Below are positions 1 to 8,943 of a stretch of DNA of 64,000 nucleotides, piece by piece. Each line of letters opens with the position of its first letter. Positions within the stretch are counted from its first letter, which is position 1. The translations under genes and the position numbers were made by a program. The notes under the pieces were generated by a model. That model saw only the letters and a program-made list of their open reading frames with translations, had not been told where the DNA came from and made no database searches. Origin of the DNA: Mycosarcoma maydis (taxonomy: Eukaryota > Basidiomycota > Ustilaginomycetes > Ustilaginales); the NCBI RefSeq assembly GCF_000328475.2, contig NC_026480.1, positions 992,001 to 1,056,000 on the forward strand. The letters run 5' to 3'.

Positions 1-570
1 CAGGACGTTCCTGGCCTTGCTGAGCTGGTGGGAGGCAGGACAAAGCTGGCTCAGTTGCTGGATCGACATTTCCAAGAAGGACACAATGATCAGTCCAATG
101 AGCCGTCTCACCACATTCCGTACCTTTATTCCCTGATCGGCGAGGCAGCCAAGACCCAGCGCTTGGTGAGAGACATCTCACACCGGGCTTACAGCGATCA
201 GCCGGATGGATACGCTGGCAACGAGGACTGCGGACAGCAGAGCGCGTGGTATATCTTCAGCGCAATGGGCATCTATCCTGTCAACCCGGTATCTGGCGAG
301 TATGTTGTCTCATCGCCTTTCTTTGAGCGCATGGATGTCATGATACCTGCACGCGTGGGGAAGCGTGAAGACGTTCAGCTGCGAATCGAGGCGCCAGGCT
401 CGAACGACAAGCATGTTTATGTTGGCAGTCTGACTGTCAACGGAAGAATGATCAGTCAGCCAAAGCTCAAATGGTCAGACGTCTTGGCTGGCGGGACGTG
501 GAAGTTTGACCTTGTTGACCTTCCACAACAATGGGGTAACGACCGATCACAACCGCCGTTGCACGCCTGA
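1..570 (+). CDS. GH92 alpha-1,2-mannosidase, C-terminal part (5' end outside window)
   Basis: The reading frame is open from base 1, so only the last 189 residues are visible and the start lies upstream. It matches the C-terminal catalytic region of glycoside hydrolase family 92, exo-acting alpha-mannosidases that trim mannose from N-glycans or mannans. The family signature is clear: a PYLYSLIGEAAKTQ stretch, then GNEDCGQQSAWYIFSAMGIY followed by PVNP, with the acidic residues of the GN-E/D-D-x-G-Q block that belong to the active site. The tail (VQLRIEAPGSNDKHVYVGSL) is the usual beta-rich end, and the frame stops cleanly at 568-570. Family assignment is firm; exact linkage specificity and secretion cannot be judged without the N-terminus. 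Confidence 0.85.
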   Translation, partial: QDVPGLAELVGGRTKLAQLLDRHFQEGHNDQSNEPSHHIPYLYSLIGEAAKTQRLVRDISHRAYSDQPDGYAGNEDCGQQSAWYIFSAMGIYPVNPVSGEYVVSSPFFERMDVMIPARVGKREDVQLRIEAPGSNDKHVYVGSLTVNGRMISQPKLKWSDVLAGGTWKFDLVDLPQQWGNDRSQPPLHA

Positions 571-1217
571 TTTCACCTTGATGGAATCATGAATCACGAT
601 CGTCAACCAATCACTGCTTAAGATCTGCGGCCCAAGAACTGTATCCCGTCCGATCGGCTCCGAGACACCTCGTATCGCCTATTCGAGCGTGAAGGTAAGC
701 CTGGACGTAGACATCTTTCGCGTTCTCAAGCTCTGGTCTCTCTGCCACACTCGGTCATGATCTAGGAATATGTCACTGGGTAGGCCCGCAGATGAGAACA
801 TAATATTGAGCGAATGCCGACAACCCACGAGGAACCAATCAGGAGATGTTTGAAACGCACGGCGGTCTTTGTCGGCGTGTTGAGTCTTCGAGTTTCCAAC
901 AAGTTAACCTAAAAGTTGATCCGATTTTTATTGAGGGCGTTCAACAAGTCACGAGTGATGAGTTGCTTGCTTTTAAGACACCGATCCAATCGCGAATCGT
1001 GAATCGTGAAACATATATCAGAGTGGGGAACGCACCGCGCTGAAATCAGTGGATGGTCGGTGCGTCTCAAAGATCGAACTGAGCTTTTCGCTTTCTGACT
1101 CGTTCTACTTTCAACGACAACCATCCCGAGCGAAGAGCTCCGTATATAGCTTCTCCCAGATCACATCTTTCTGGTCCCTACTAGCTGTCACACCTCCTCA
1201 AGTCAGAATCCTAAGCC
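571..1217. other. Intergenic region, probable promoter of the Gfo/Idh/MocA gene
   Basis: No convincing ORF. It holds one CGTGAAT-type repeat cluster (987-1011) and a pyrimidine-rich stretch in the last 90 bases before the ATG at 1218, typical of fungal core promoters. Confidence 0.5.
987..1011. repeat. CGTGAAT 7-bp tandem repeat cluster
   Basis: Three near-copies of the 7-bp unit CGTGAAT (first copy CGCGAAT) in tandem. Member of the intergenic repeat family seen throughout the window. Confidence 0.75.
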
Positions 1218-2519
1218 ATGTCCGCGACAATCGTAGACTCACCCATCCCAGTCTGCGTCGTCGGATTTGGCAATTCGGCGCGCACATTTCACCTCCCCTT
1301 CGTCCTTGCCCTACCCCAGCTCTTCACCCTTCACTCGATTCAACAGCGACCTCGCAATGCCTCTAACTCTTCTTCACCCGACGCATCCAAACTTTTTCCT
1401 GACGTCGCCATTCTTCCGGATTTCGACTCGGTCCTCACCAACCTCCCCAAGAACGGTCTCATCATCGTCACCACTACCAACGATACTCACTTCCCTTTCG
1501 CCAAACGCGCTCTAGAGTCCGGCTTCAACGTTCTTGTCGAAAAGCCCGTCGCCACCAACGAGACTGATGTCCAAACGCTCGTCGACTTGCAGCGCAAGAC
1601 AGGCAAGCTTTGTGCTGTTTACCAGAACCGACGATTTGATGGTGACTTTTTGACCATTCAAAGCCTCCTCACCGATAAGGGCGCCGAGCCATCCGCTTTG
1701 GGAGTACCTACGTTCTTCGAATCACGTTTCGACCGCTTCCGCCCTTACGCAAAGGGTGGGTGGAGAGAGCAAGTGGATCCAGATTCGCAGGGCGGTGGAA
1801 TGCTGTGGGACTTGGGATCGCATCTCATCGATCAAGCTTTGTTTCTCTTTGGTCCGCCGGAGAGCGTTACCGGATTTGTGCGCAACCAACGCAACCAGGG
1901 ACCGACCGCGGTGGACGATGATTGGTTGGCTATTCTCAATTATCCCGAGGCTGCACCGCTCCCCCCGTCTTCGCCTGCATCAGGATCGAAAATCGGTGGG
2001 CTGAGAGTGAGCCTTGGTGCCACATGTCTCAGTTCTCACATCGACGCTGAACAGCCACGATTCCGAGTCGAAGGCACGAGAGGAAGCTACGAGAAGCGCG
2101 GCACCGATCCTCAGGAGAACCAACTCAAGCTTGGATGGACACCTTCCAGCCACCCTGAGGAGTTTGGTGTTTACAGTGAAACTGATTCCGAGAGCCTTCG
2201 ATTCGGCAGGTTGACAACAATGGTTAGATCGGACGAGGATCTGTCGCTTCCCACACCCGGTGCAGCAGCTGCGGCGCCCAAGCAGCCGCAGTTGTCAGTG
2301 GCCAATATTCCAACTCTGCCAGGAAGGTATATTGATTTGTTTGCAAATGTTGCGGCTTGCATTCATGCAGTGCAGAGGGCAGAGGCCGAAGGCAAGGACG
2401 CAGCCGAAGCGCTGAGCAAGGTTTCGCTGATTGGGGTGGAGAGGACGCTCAATGCTGTCAAGCTTATCAAGTTGATTCGGGAGAGCAGTAAGCAAGGAAA
2501 GACTTTGCAGTGGGCATGA
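1218..2519 (+). CDS. Gfo/Idh/MocA family NAD(P)-dependent oxidoreductase
   Basis: 433-residue single-exon protein. The N-terminus has a Rossmann nucleotide-binding start (VCVVGFGNSARTFHLP, about residues 12-27), followed by the family's EKPVA motif at 108-112 with the conserved lysine K109. A GGGMLWDLGSHLIDQ stretch in the middle matches the second, substrate-binding domain (GFO_IDH_MocA_C), in which the histidine of the LGSHLID block is usually conserved. Members oxidise or reduce sugars, inositols, or related small molecules with NAD(P); the substrate cannot be told from sequence. There is no signal peptide, so it is probably cytosolic. A low-complexity Ala/Pro stretch near residue 350 is likely a surface loop. 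Start is the first in-frame ATG after a pyrimidine-rich leader. Confidence 0.88.
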   Translation: MSATIVDSPIPVCVVGFGNSARTFHLPFVLALPQLFTLHSIQQRPRNASNSSSPDASKLFPDVAILPDFDSVLTNLPKNGLIIVTTTNDTHFPFAKRALESGFNVLVEKPVATNETDVQTLVDLQRKTGKLCAVYQNRRFDGDFLTIQSLLTDKGAEPSALGVPTFFESRFDRFRPYAKGGWREQVDPDSQGGGMLWDLGSHLIDQALFLFGPPESVTGFVRNQRNQGPTAVDDDWLAILNYPEAAPLPPSSPASGSKIGGLRVSLGATCLSSHIDAEQPRFRVEGTRGSYEKRGTDPQENQLKLGWTPSSHPEEFGVYSETDSESLRFGRLTTMVRSDEDLSLPTPGAAAAAPKQPQLSVANIPTLPGRYIDLFANVAACIHAVQRAEAEGKDAAEALSKVSLIGVERTLNAVKLIKLIRESSKQGKTLQWA

Positions 2520-2707
2520 AATGTCGTCGTTGGATACGCAGCCTGTTGTGTTGTGAGAGTTGTAAAGGAACACATCGCAATCGTGAATACACTTCGTCAA
2601 AGATGATTCGCATAGACGGTGTCGGGGTATCTGAAAACGTTAAGGGTATGTCTGGTTATGCTCAGGCCATCCAAGTCTGTCCCTGTCTTGTTCTCTCAGT
2701 GGGCAAG

Positions 2708-3784
2708 TTATGACTCGCCCCTGGTCCGACGCTTGTACTCCTCGGGACTTTCAAACTTCTTGCCCAAGCTCCACATGCCGATCTTCTGCCTCTTGGCTTT
2801 CGCCTCTGCCCTCTCCAATGCATTCAACCCTGTAGTCGATTTGCGCCACACTTTGGCCCACCATGTAGCTTTTCCGTAATCTGCCCCTGCTGCTCGATAC
2901 ACGGTGGCTAGGCCTTGTTTCACCATAACCAAGGAGACATTTGTCTTGCCGAAGAGGTAGGGCGCATTCCAAACGTAGGGTGTGGCTACGAGTCTTTTGT
3001 ATTGATCAACGTGCGAAGGATAGAGCCAGACGAGCTTTGTCGAGACCTCGTTCGAGTTTGTCGTCGAGACGCGATGAGACGCTGTTGAAGATGTCGAGAA
3101 GAAGGAAGATTTTGCGGGAGGCGTGAGGTTGTTCGCGCAAGAGGGAGATTGCACCATCGAAGTGAGCAACTGTTTTGCTTCTTTGCTGAAAGGTTGTGCT
3201 GGCTTTCCAAAGTGTGCGCTTTCTGGTGCGTCGACTCCGGCGATTCGCACAGATATCGTCTCTTGAACGAGTTTCGACCGTCCGCCGCTTCGCTTTTTCG
3301 TTCGAGGTGGCCAGGGGTAGAGCCAATCCCTGAGATATGGTAGGCCCGGAGTATGGTGGAATCGAAAGCCATCTGCATCGCCCACGGTGACTACGCGACC
3401 AACAAGCACTTTACGGTAGCGTAGTACTGCAGGCGTGACGTATTCTGCGTTTGGAATACGACGGAAATAGCGCCACCAGAGTAGTCCGCAGAGCGATGAT
3501 GCTGATACACCAGCTATTGCAGCACCGATCGGGTTGGAGAGAACTGTCGCCATGACGCCGGAAGACTGCTCGACGACAGACCACACAGTGAGTCTCGAAT
3601 CGCTACCTGGCGACGATGACAATGCGATGCTGTCGATTGACTGCGACCCTGATGACCGAACTGGATAGGAAGCAATAGCGATTGCTGCTGGTGCTGATGA
3701 TGAGCACGAGCCACTGCGCGATGAGGACGCCGCAGATGAGCATGTGCTAGCAGATGCGCCTGACGACGGCCATAGTGACAGCAT
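2708..3784 (-). CDS. LCL3: LCL3-type membrane-anchored staphylococcal-nuclease-like endonuclease
   Basis: About 358 residues from the first in-frame ATG at 3784. After a Ser/Ala-rich leader there is one hydrophobic segment (PIGAAIAGVSASSLCGLLWW, about residues 85-105), then an SNase-like domain: GRVVTVGDADGFRFHHTPG, then VRIAGVDAPE with the Arg and acidic residues expected in the active site, and QYKRLVATPYVWN. This order matches fungal LCL3, a mitochondrial membrane-anchored putative endonuclease. The C-terminus (KIGMWSLGKKFESPEEYKRR) is typical of the family. The frame stays open upstream to 3877 but has only a GTG there; an upstream exon is possible because a CAG acceptor-like site lies at about 3863. 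Function in the family is itself poorly known. Confidence 0.85.
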   Translation of the reverse strand: MLSLWPSSGASASTCSSAASSSRSGSCSSSAPAAIAIASYPVRSSGSQSIDSIALSSSPGSDSRLTVWSVVEQSSGVMATVLSNPIGAAIAGVSASSLCGLLWWRYFRRIPNAEYVTPAVLRYRKVLVGRVVTVGDADGFRFHHTPGLPYLRDWLYPWPPRTKKRSGGRSKLVQETISVRIAGVDAPESAHFGKPAQPFSKEAKQLLTSMVQSPSCANNLTPPAKSSFFSTSSTASHRVSTTNSNEVSTKLVWLYPSHVDQYKRLVATPYVWNAPYLFGKTNVSLVMVKQGLATVYRAAGADYGKATWWAKVWRKSTTGLNALERAEAKAKRQKIGMWSLGKKFESPEEYKRRTRGES

Positions 3785-4267
3785 GGCTCCTTTGCGCACG
3801 GCTTCGAAGGCTGGAAAATAGGGTTTGTCTAGGTGGCTGAAACGATACAACGGAAAGAATGACTGGATGAAAGACACCTCCTGTTTGCTGCCGGTACCAT
3901 GTCGAGTTTACTCGTTGAAAACACCAAACACGCCCACACGAATCCGATTCTCTGGTGGCTTTATTCGTGATTAATTTCACATTCTGTGATTCACAGATCA
4001 ACACCGTGCACGGCAACAGCCAGAGACCAACACCCTGAAATTCGTGATTCACGATTCACGATTCACATTATTACGCGTGAGCCCATCGGATGCAGCTTCT
4101 CAATCAACCCTGAGCTTCTTGTCTGTCAGGGTCTTGAACTTGATTCACGAACAGGAACAGGCATTTGCGTTGGTTCATACATGAAGCATCTAGATCACAT
4201 TTGACTCCAATGCGTTTTATCGAGCTTCTTGCTCTCCTATATACAAGCCTTCTCACTAATTAGTGTG
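3785..4267. other. Intergenic region between two minus-strand genes
   Basis: Upstream region of the LCL3-like gene. Apart from the 7-bp repeat cluster at 4039-4066 I see no gene or RNA. Confidence 0.5.
4039..4066. repeat. CGTGAAT/ATTCACG 7-bp tandem repeat cluster
   Basis: Four consecutive units of the ATTCACG family (first is ATTCGTG, giving a local inverted junction), period 7. It lies upstream of the LCL3-like gene. Confidence 0.8.
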
Positions 4268-5176
4268 TCAGTCGATCTTTCTGCTGGTGGTCTTGGATGG
4301 GCCATGAGTGCTGACCGAAAAAGGCTCAAAAGAAGGCGCTACACTAGATGACGTCGAGTATAGCCCAATCTTTTCGCCATCGCGCTTCTTTTCTTCCGCC
4401 AGAGCCTTGTCGCCGTTCCAGTAGTACACCACTTGCGCTGCGATGGCGGCATTAAACAGCGTTGCCAGTCCGAATCCGTAGAGCAGCAGCTTGTCGTCCG
4501 TCTCGGTCATGGTGGTAAACACCCTCGCAATGGTACCAAGCAGCTGGGCAAACACAACGATGCTGCTGAGCTGACCTCGGCTCTTATCTTTGTAGAGCTC
4601 GGCCATCTGCGGCACCTTGGATGCGAGCGAGATCGGAATGGTGCATGCCTGCAGGAATGTCAAGGTCGATGCTGAAATCACTGCTGGCGTTGCTAAAGCC
4701 AGAGAGCCGATGCCCATCAACGCTGCTGCAATCGTAATCGTGTTGGAACGCGCTGACGGTTCGACACGACCACTTCGGTGGTCTGGCGTGTAAGCAATCA
4801 CGAGCAGCAATATGATCATGTTTTGAACTGTCAAGCTCAGGTTCTCGCCGTAGGTCGAGAAAGGAAGACGCGATCGAACGGCGTAGGCTAGCGAGATGGT
4901 ATAGGCCACAACCTCGAGTGTATACATCGACAGGGAGATGCCACGTGCGCTCCGTCCATTGACAATGTTGAGGATCTGCGGCACCTTCATGATGCTTCCG
5001 AACACGACGATTCCCAGTCCAAGCCCTTTCGATATGGCATACTTGACGCAGTGTGTCGAGCTGAAATCGACATTGTAGATGAGCGTTGTATAGCACTCTT
5101 GACCGATCAACCCGATGACGGGCTTCTGTAGGAAAAGCGGCAAGTTGTGCGTGACCGACTGGATGGCTGACTGCAT
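4268..5176 (-). CDS. MPDU1-like PQ-loop protein (mannose-P-dolichol utilization defect 1 family)
   Basis: 302-residue multipass membrane protein with the two PQ-loop repeats that define the family: KVPQILNIVNGRSARGISL with PQ at residues 66-67, and KVPQMAELYKDKSRGQLS with PQ at 189-190. The N-terminal block around CYTTLIYNVDFSSTHCVKYAISKGLGLGIV is specific to MPDU1 rather than to lysosomal PQ-loop transporters. MPDU1 in animals is needed in the ER for use of dolichol-phosphate mannose and glucose in N-glycan and GPI synthesis; a similar role is inferred here. About seven hydrophobic helices are visible, and the C-terminal tail is polar and Ser-rich. The start ATG at 5176 is the only one that keeps the conserved N-terminus. 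Confidence 0.88.
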   Translation of the reverse strand: MQSAIQSVTHNLPLFLQKPVIGLIGQECYTTLIYNVDFSSTHCVKYAISKGLGLGIVVFGSIMKVPQILNIVNGRSARGISLSMYTLEVVAYTISLAYAVRSRLPFSTYGENLSLTVQNMIILLLVIAYTPDHRSGRVEPSARSNTITIAAALMGIGSLALATPAVISASTLTFLQACTIPISLASKVPQMAELYKDKSRGQLSSIVVFAQLLGTIARVFTTMTETDDKLLLYGFGLATLFNAAIAAQVVYYWNGDKALAEEKKRDGEKIGLYSTSSSVAPSFEPFSVSTHGPSKTTSRKID

Positions 5177-5519
5177 ACTGAGAGCACGACGGCGTTATCG
5201 ACGATGTTGCTAAATGGATGACTGTCAGTCACAAGACGAGCCGAAGAAGGATGCAGGTGTCAGGTTTGAAGATGTGGATGGCCAAAGTGTTCGTGTGTGT
5301 ATTCACGTAAGTTAATTCAAAGCAGCTTTGTTATTGCGAAATCAGCCTAGGCTTCCTCCAACCCCATGCGTTCCAAAGCCTTGAGCAAGGCAGAGACTGA
5401 AAAGTGAATTGACAGCTAACTCGTGACTGTACTGGCAGAAATCACTCTAACGTGTTATACATGTTCGTGATTTCGTCGGGTACCGGCACAAAAAAATGTC
5501 CGTTTTCATAGCAAAAAAG
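5177..5519. other. Intergenic region, MPDU1-like promoter and tRNA 3' flank
   Basis: Upstream of the minus-strand MPDU1-like gene. No ORF of note. The far end carries the Pol III terminator of the tRNA gene. Confidence 0.5.
5513..5518 (-). terminator. RNA polymerase III terminator of tRNA-Met
   Basis: A run of six T on the minus strand begins two bases beyond the tRNA discriminator base, the standard Pol III stop signal. Confidence 0.85.
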
Positions 5520-5627
5520 TAGCTTCTGTCGGTTTCGATCCGACGACCTTTGGGTTTCACCACTCTGAAGTGGAAAGGTATCATATGAGGTATGAGCCCA
5601 ACGCGCTACCTACTGCGCTAAGAAGCT
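5520..5627 (-). tRNA. Elongator tRNA-Met (anticodon CAT) with a 35-nt intron
   Basis: Read on the minus strand, the acceptor stem AGCTTCT (5627-5621) pairs perfectly with AGAAGCT (5527-5521), followed by discriminator A at 5520. The T arm is GTCGG-ATCGAAA-CCGAC, which also supplies an internal B box. The anticodon stem TTGGG/CCCAA encloses loop CTCATAA with anticodon CAT. A 35-nt intron (5556-5590) interrupts the loop one base 3' of the anticodon, the canonical eukaryotic position. The sequence begins with A and pairs at the acceptor end, and the GTCGATCGAAAC-type T loop rather than an initiator signature argues for elongator, not initiator, tRNA-Met. CCA is not encoded. Confidence 0.93.
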
Positions 5628-6981
5628 CCTTGATATCCGATTACGATAGATTGTATACATAATGTACTGTTATTCGAGCCTTCTCAGTCTCATCGCTAAA
5701 GATCAGCTCACAATTACTTTGAGGAATCACGATTCGTGGTTGAACTCACGACTTGTGTTTTTTGTTTCCAGTCTTGAATGCTGCGGCACACTTGAATCAG
5801 CTTTTCCTCTCTGGCTTTCATCTTCAGTCAGCATGGTCAAAGCATTCGCTATCCTGTGCATGCGTTGAAAATCACGGACTCCTCCTTTTGGCTTTCTGAC
5901 ACACGGGCAAAAACAAAGAACGGCGACTCTATGGACATCGCGAGCAGGCAGAATACGAGTGAGCTCGATTGTTGTTCCCAAATTCTTCGGTACCATTCGC
6001 TTCAAAGTGGCGCCATGTCATCCAAGGAAACGGAAAAACCGCGTCTTGGCACTGCTGACTCTTGGTTCCTGAAACCCATGCTGAAGCAGACATCACATCA
6101 CCGAAGTTCGAGGAATCCAGAATGTGGCAGACGGGACAATCAGAAATCAGTCATCACAGCGCAGGCTTCGGCTCGATCGTAGCGTTCCATCGGATTGTTT
6201 CGGTATCATAGCCACGATCGTAGGTGAGGTGCACGTGCGGCATCCACGCGGTCACTCTTCAAGACGCTGAATCACGCTACCACTTTTCCTCGAGAGCAGG
6301 AAGAGCCCGTGACCCCATTGCAAGTCAGCTGCTGCGGCAATGTTCTAGACCACGCTGACACGTTTTGAGCATTTAAGTTACGACGAGGATCATAGTAACA
6401 GAGTTGCTATGAGCAAAGGTATCCCATTCATGATTGTGGCGTTGACTCAGCTCCGATCGTATGGGCTACTACAGTTTGGCTAAGTTCGGTTTCGTGCTCC
6501 TTCGAGCCGTCTTTCGTCCTTTGCTCCAGCTACCCTGGTCAACCTGGGCAACAACCTTAGCAATGCAATCACATGGGACCAAGCATGTTTCAAAGTGCTG
6601 GCCTTCGCGAGGACGGACTCAACGTCTATACTGAGGCGAAAAAGCAGGCATGGAAACCAATGAGCCAACGTCGCTCAGGCAGATCGAAAAGGTTCTTTGG
6701 CAGTGGCTGGTCATCTCAACGCTGCTGAGCATGGCTACAGCACAACAAGGCTCCGAGATGCCTCAGAAGGCTACTTACGGTCACCCATAGAGCGTGCACA
6801 AGAGGAAGCTCGAAAGCATAAAAGAAGGAGGCTACTCACACATGTTCTCCTCCTCTCGGCTCTTTACCCCATCGACTATCCATCAAATTCAGCACATACT
6901 TCTTCACCCCCCATCTCATCTCCCTCTACGACCCTCTTTCTCATACGCCACACTACTTGATTTTCTTTCTTTGTCGCCATC
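5628..6981. other. 1.35-kb intergenic region upstream of secreted Gly-rich gene
   Basis: Open frames up to 108 codons exist (for example 5856-6182) but show no recognisable domain or codon bias and lack a credible start, so I do not call them. There is one short CGTGAAT-type motif near 5720-5737 and a TATA-like site at 6817-6824. Confidence 0.45.
6817..6824 (+). promoter_or_regulatory. TATA-like box of the 6982 secreted protein gene
   Basis: CATAAAAG lies about 160 bases before the ATG and is followed by a long C/T-rich leader (about 6840-6975), the usual layout of highly expressed fungal promoters. Confidence 0.4.
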
Positions 6982-7698
6982 ATGACTCGAATCTCTTCCA
7001 CTCTGGTCCTGGCCGCGGCCTTGGCTTTTATGAGCTCGTCTCTGCTCAACGTCTCTGCCGCGACTCTACCCGCCCACAATGTGGCTGAACGAGACATTCA
7101 GGTTCAGTCTACCCCTGGACAAGCTCTCGCCCCGGGCCTTGCCACTCGTGACGCGCAGGAGCAAAAGTCTGCTGACGCTACCAACTCGTGGGACTGCAAA
7201 TGGTGGTATGGTCGATGGGTTTGCACCTGGAAAGATGATTGGTCCCGAAACTCTCATGACGCTCACAACAAGCGGGACGACATCGGCACCCTTGATGAAG
7301 GACACGAAATAAGCGAGCTTGTGGAGCGCGATGATTGGCGCGGCGGTCATGGTGGCCACGATCGAGACCACGGACACCACAGAGGCCACAGAGGTCATGG
7401 AGGACACGATCGAGACCACGGAGGCCACAGAGGTCATGGCGACCACGATCGAGACCACAGAGACCACAGAGGTCGCAGCGATCTCATGAACGGACACGAT
7501 GTGAAGGAGCTGGAGGCAAGGGACAACGGATGGGGCGGATGGGGTGGATGGGGAGGCGGAGGTGGTCGAGGAGGAGGCGGAGGTGGTCGAGGAGGAGGCG
7601 GAGGCGGTCGAGGAGGAGGCGGAGGTGGTCGAGGAGGAGGCGGAGGCGGTCGAGGAGGACGCGGCCGCTTTGTCGAAGCCGAGGCCAAACAGGAGTAG
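6982..7698 (+). CDS. Secreted glycine/histidine-rich repeat protein, function unknown
   Basis: 238 residues. Residues 1-26 form a signal peptide (Leu/Ala-rich core, likely cut after NVSA). The mature chain has dibasic or Arg-Asp sites of Kex2 type (NKRDD, LVERDD, LEARDN), which suggests it is processed into fragments. Two repeat blocks follow: an Asp/His/Arg/Gly block built on GHGGHDRDH and GHRGHR units (about 115-160), and a Gly block with five copies of RGGGGG (about 195-232). A short Trp/Cys segment (WDCKWWYGRWVCTWKDDW-like, two Cys) near residue 70 is the only ordered-looking part. No family is recognised. It could be a cell-wall or host-interface protein; the next gene has the same architecture. 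Confidence 0.8.
   Translation: MTRISSTLVLAAALAFMSSSLLNVSAATLPAHNVAERDIQVQSTPGQALAPGLATRDAQEQKSADATNSWDCKWWYGRWVCTWKDDWSRNSHDAHNKRDDIGTLDEGHEISELVERDDWRGGHGGHDRDHGHHRGHRGHGGHDRDHGGHRGHGDHDRDHRDHRGRSDLMNGHDVKELEARDNGWGGWGGWGGGGGRGGGGGGRGGGGGGRGGGGGGRGGGGGGRGGRGRFVEAEAKQE
7370..7665 (+). repeat. Coding minisatellite (GHGGHDRDH then RGGGGG units)
   Basis: Tandem GGACACGATCGAGACCAC-type units (about 7370-7475) followed by repeated GGAGGAGGCGGAGGTGGTCG units (about 7555-7660). These create long spurious open frames on the other five frames. Confidence 0.75.
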
Positions 7699-8943
7699 CA
7701 GATTCTCCACTCCCCTGTCAACTGGCAAGTCTTTGCTATGCAACCTCGAGCCTCGTCCCTGTTGGCTGCTCTCTTCAACCCTGTTTGGCTCTTTCCCGTA
7801 CTCTCGCGAAATCTCTGGCCTTTCCGATCTATCCTGGATGTTGTAAATCGGTTCAACACCGTAGCACATCGCTCACAAGTTGTTGCTCTTGTCAAATTTT
7901 CTCAATGTTGCATTTTTCCGGCTTTGCGAAGTAGCGTTTCTCCCACAAAATCGCTGGCTCTTGAGGTGCGCGCGCATCGCTATTCACCCTCACTGCTTTC
8001 TCAACGTTGATCTCTCGTTGACTTGTATGCTCTGACTGTCTATGCAAGTGAAGCATCGGCCGGCCCTCGTATTTGCCGTTGAATGAGATGTAGACTGGTC
8101 ACTGTGCTCCAGAAGGGTGGTTCGAGACAGATGAGACGCCAATAGCTCGAGTTGACCTCGTTGTCTGAAAGAAAGCTCTCAGGAAGAGACCTAACGACAA
8201 GAACGGCGCCCAGGTCGCGGTACGCCGTTGGCGATGAGAAAATTGCGGCGCGCACAGCCCTTTAACGCTGTCAAGATCCTTCAAGGAAAAGGTGGTTGCT
8301 GCCTGTTGGCGAACTGTGCTCGGACCGACATCGCATTCAGCTAGCACACCAGCAAGATCCGATTGTCAATTTCAATGTGCGTTGCGAAATGACAGCAGAG
8401 GGGCGTGTGCCTGTCAAGTGTGCACGGAGACACGTGCGACATTCCTTCACTTCATGGAGCCGGCGCTGTTGCTGTCAAGAGGAGGTCTGACATCCAAGAT
8501 GAAAGCACACCTTCCCTCCTTCGACTTAGCCATTGACACCTTCAGACACAATACACCCTTCAAAATGCTGACAGTAGGGCGAGCCTACCTGGGTCCACAA
8601 GTTTCTCGAATGACGAAATGAGGTCGAGAGACCAGGCCAAGCCCCGACATATTGAGTAGAGGAAGACCTTCTAGGTCAGGCCGTTTCGCTCGACAAAGGA
8701 AGAAGCAAGCCAGAGTGAGTTAGTTCTTATGACGAACGAGAGATCTTTCATCCCAATGGTGGATGAGGACGCATAGCAACGTATAAGTACCAGCTATGTG
8801 TCGGCCACTGTAATTGAGGCATTCTATCACACACTCTCCCGCTTCAACAAAAAGTGCCAACCCTCCTACTTCCAAGATCCTTCTCCTATATAGCATACCG
8901 ATTCGTCTTTCGAAATCTTTCTCAAGGTAAACCTTCGCTCAAG
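7699..8943. other. 1.25-kb intergenic region between the two Gly-rich secreted genes
   Basis: 3' flank of the first gene and promoter of the second. No supported gene: the longest frame (8292-8621) starts with GTG and matches nothing. A TATA box lies at 8782-8787. Confidence 0.5.
8782..8787 (+). promoter_or_regulatory. TATA box of the 8944 secreted protein gene
   Basis: TATAAG about 160 bases before the ATG, followed by a C/T-rich leader containing CACACTCTCCCGCTTC. Confidence 0.5.

Noticed and set aside
3785..3877. Upstream extension of the LCL3 frame
   Set aside because: It starts with GTG, which is not a normal nuclear start; the ATG at 3784 was used, leaving open an upstream exon.
5856..6182. 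108-codon frame
   Set aside because: No domain, no credible start, and composition like the surrounding intergenic DNA.
7066..7934. Long open frames on the minus strand and other plus frames over the Gly-rich gene (up to 267 codons)
   Set aside because: They are products of the GGN/GAC repeat composition, have no independent start context, and the plus frame at 6982 alone has a signal peptide and sensible codon use.
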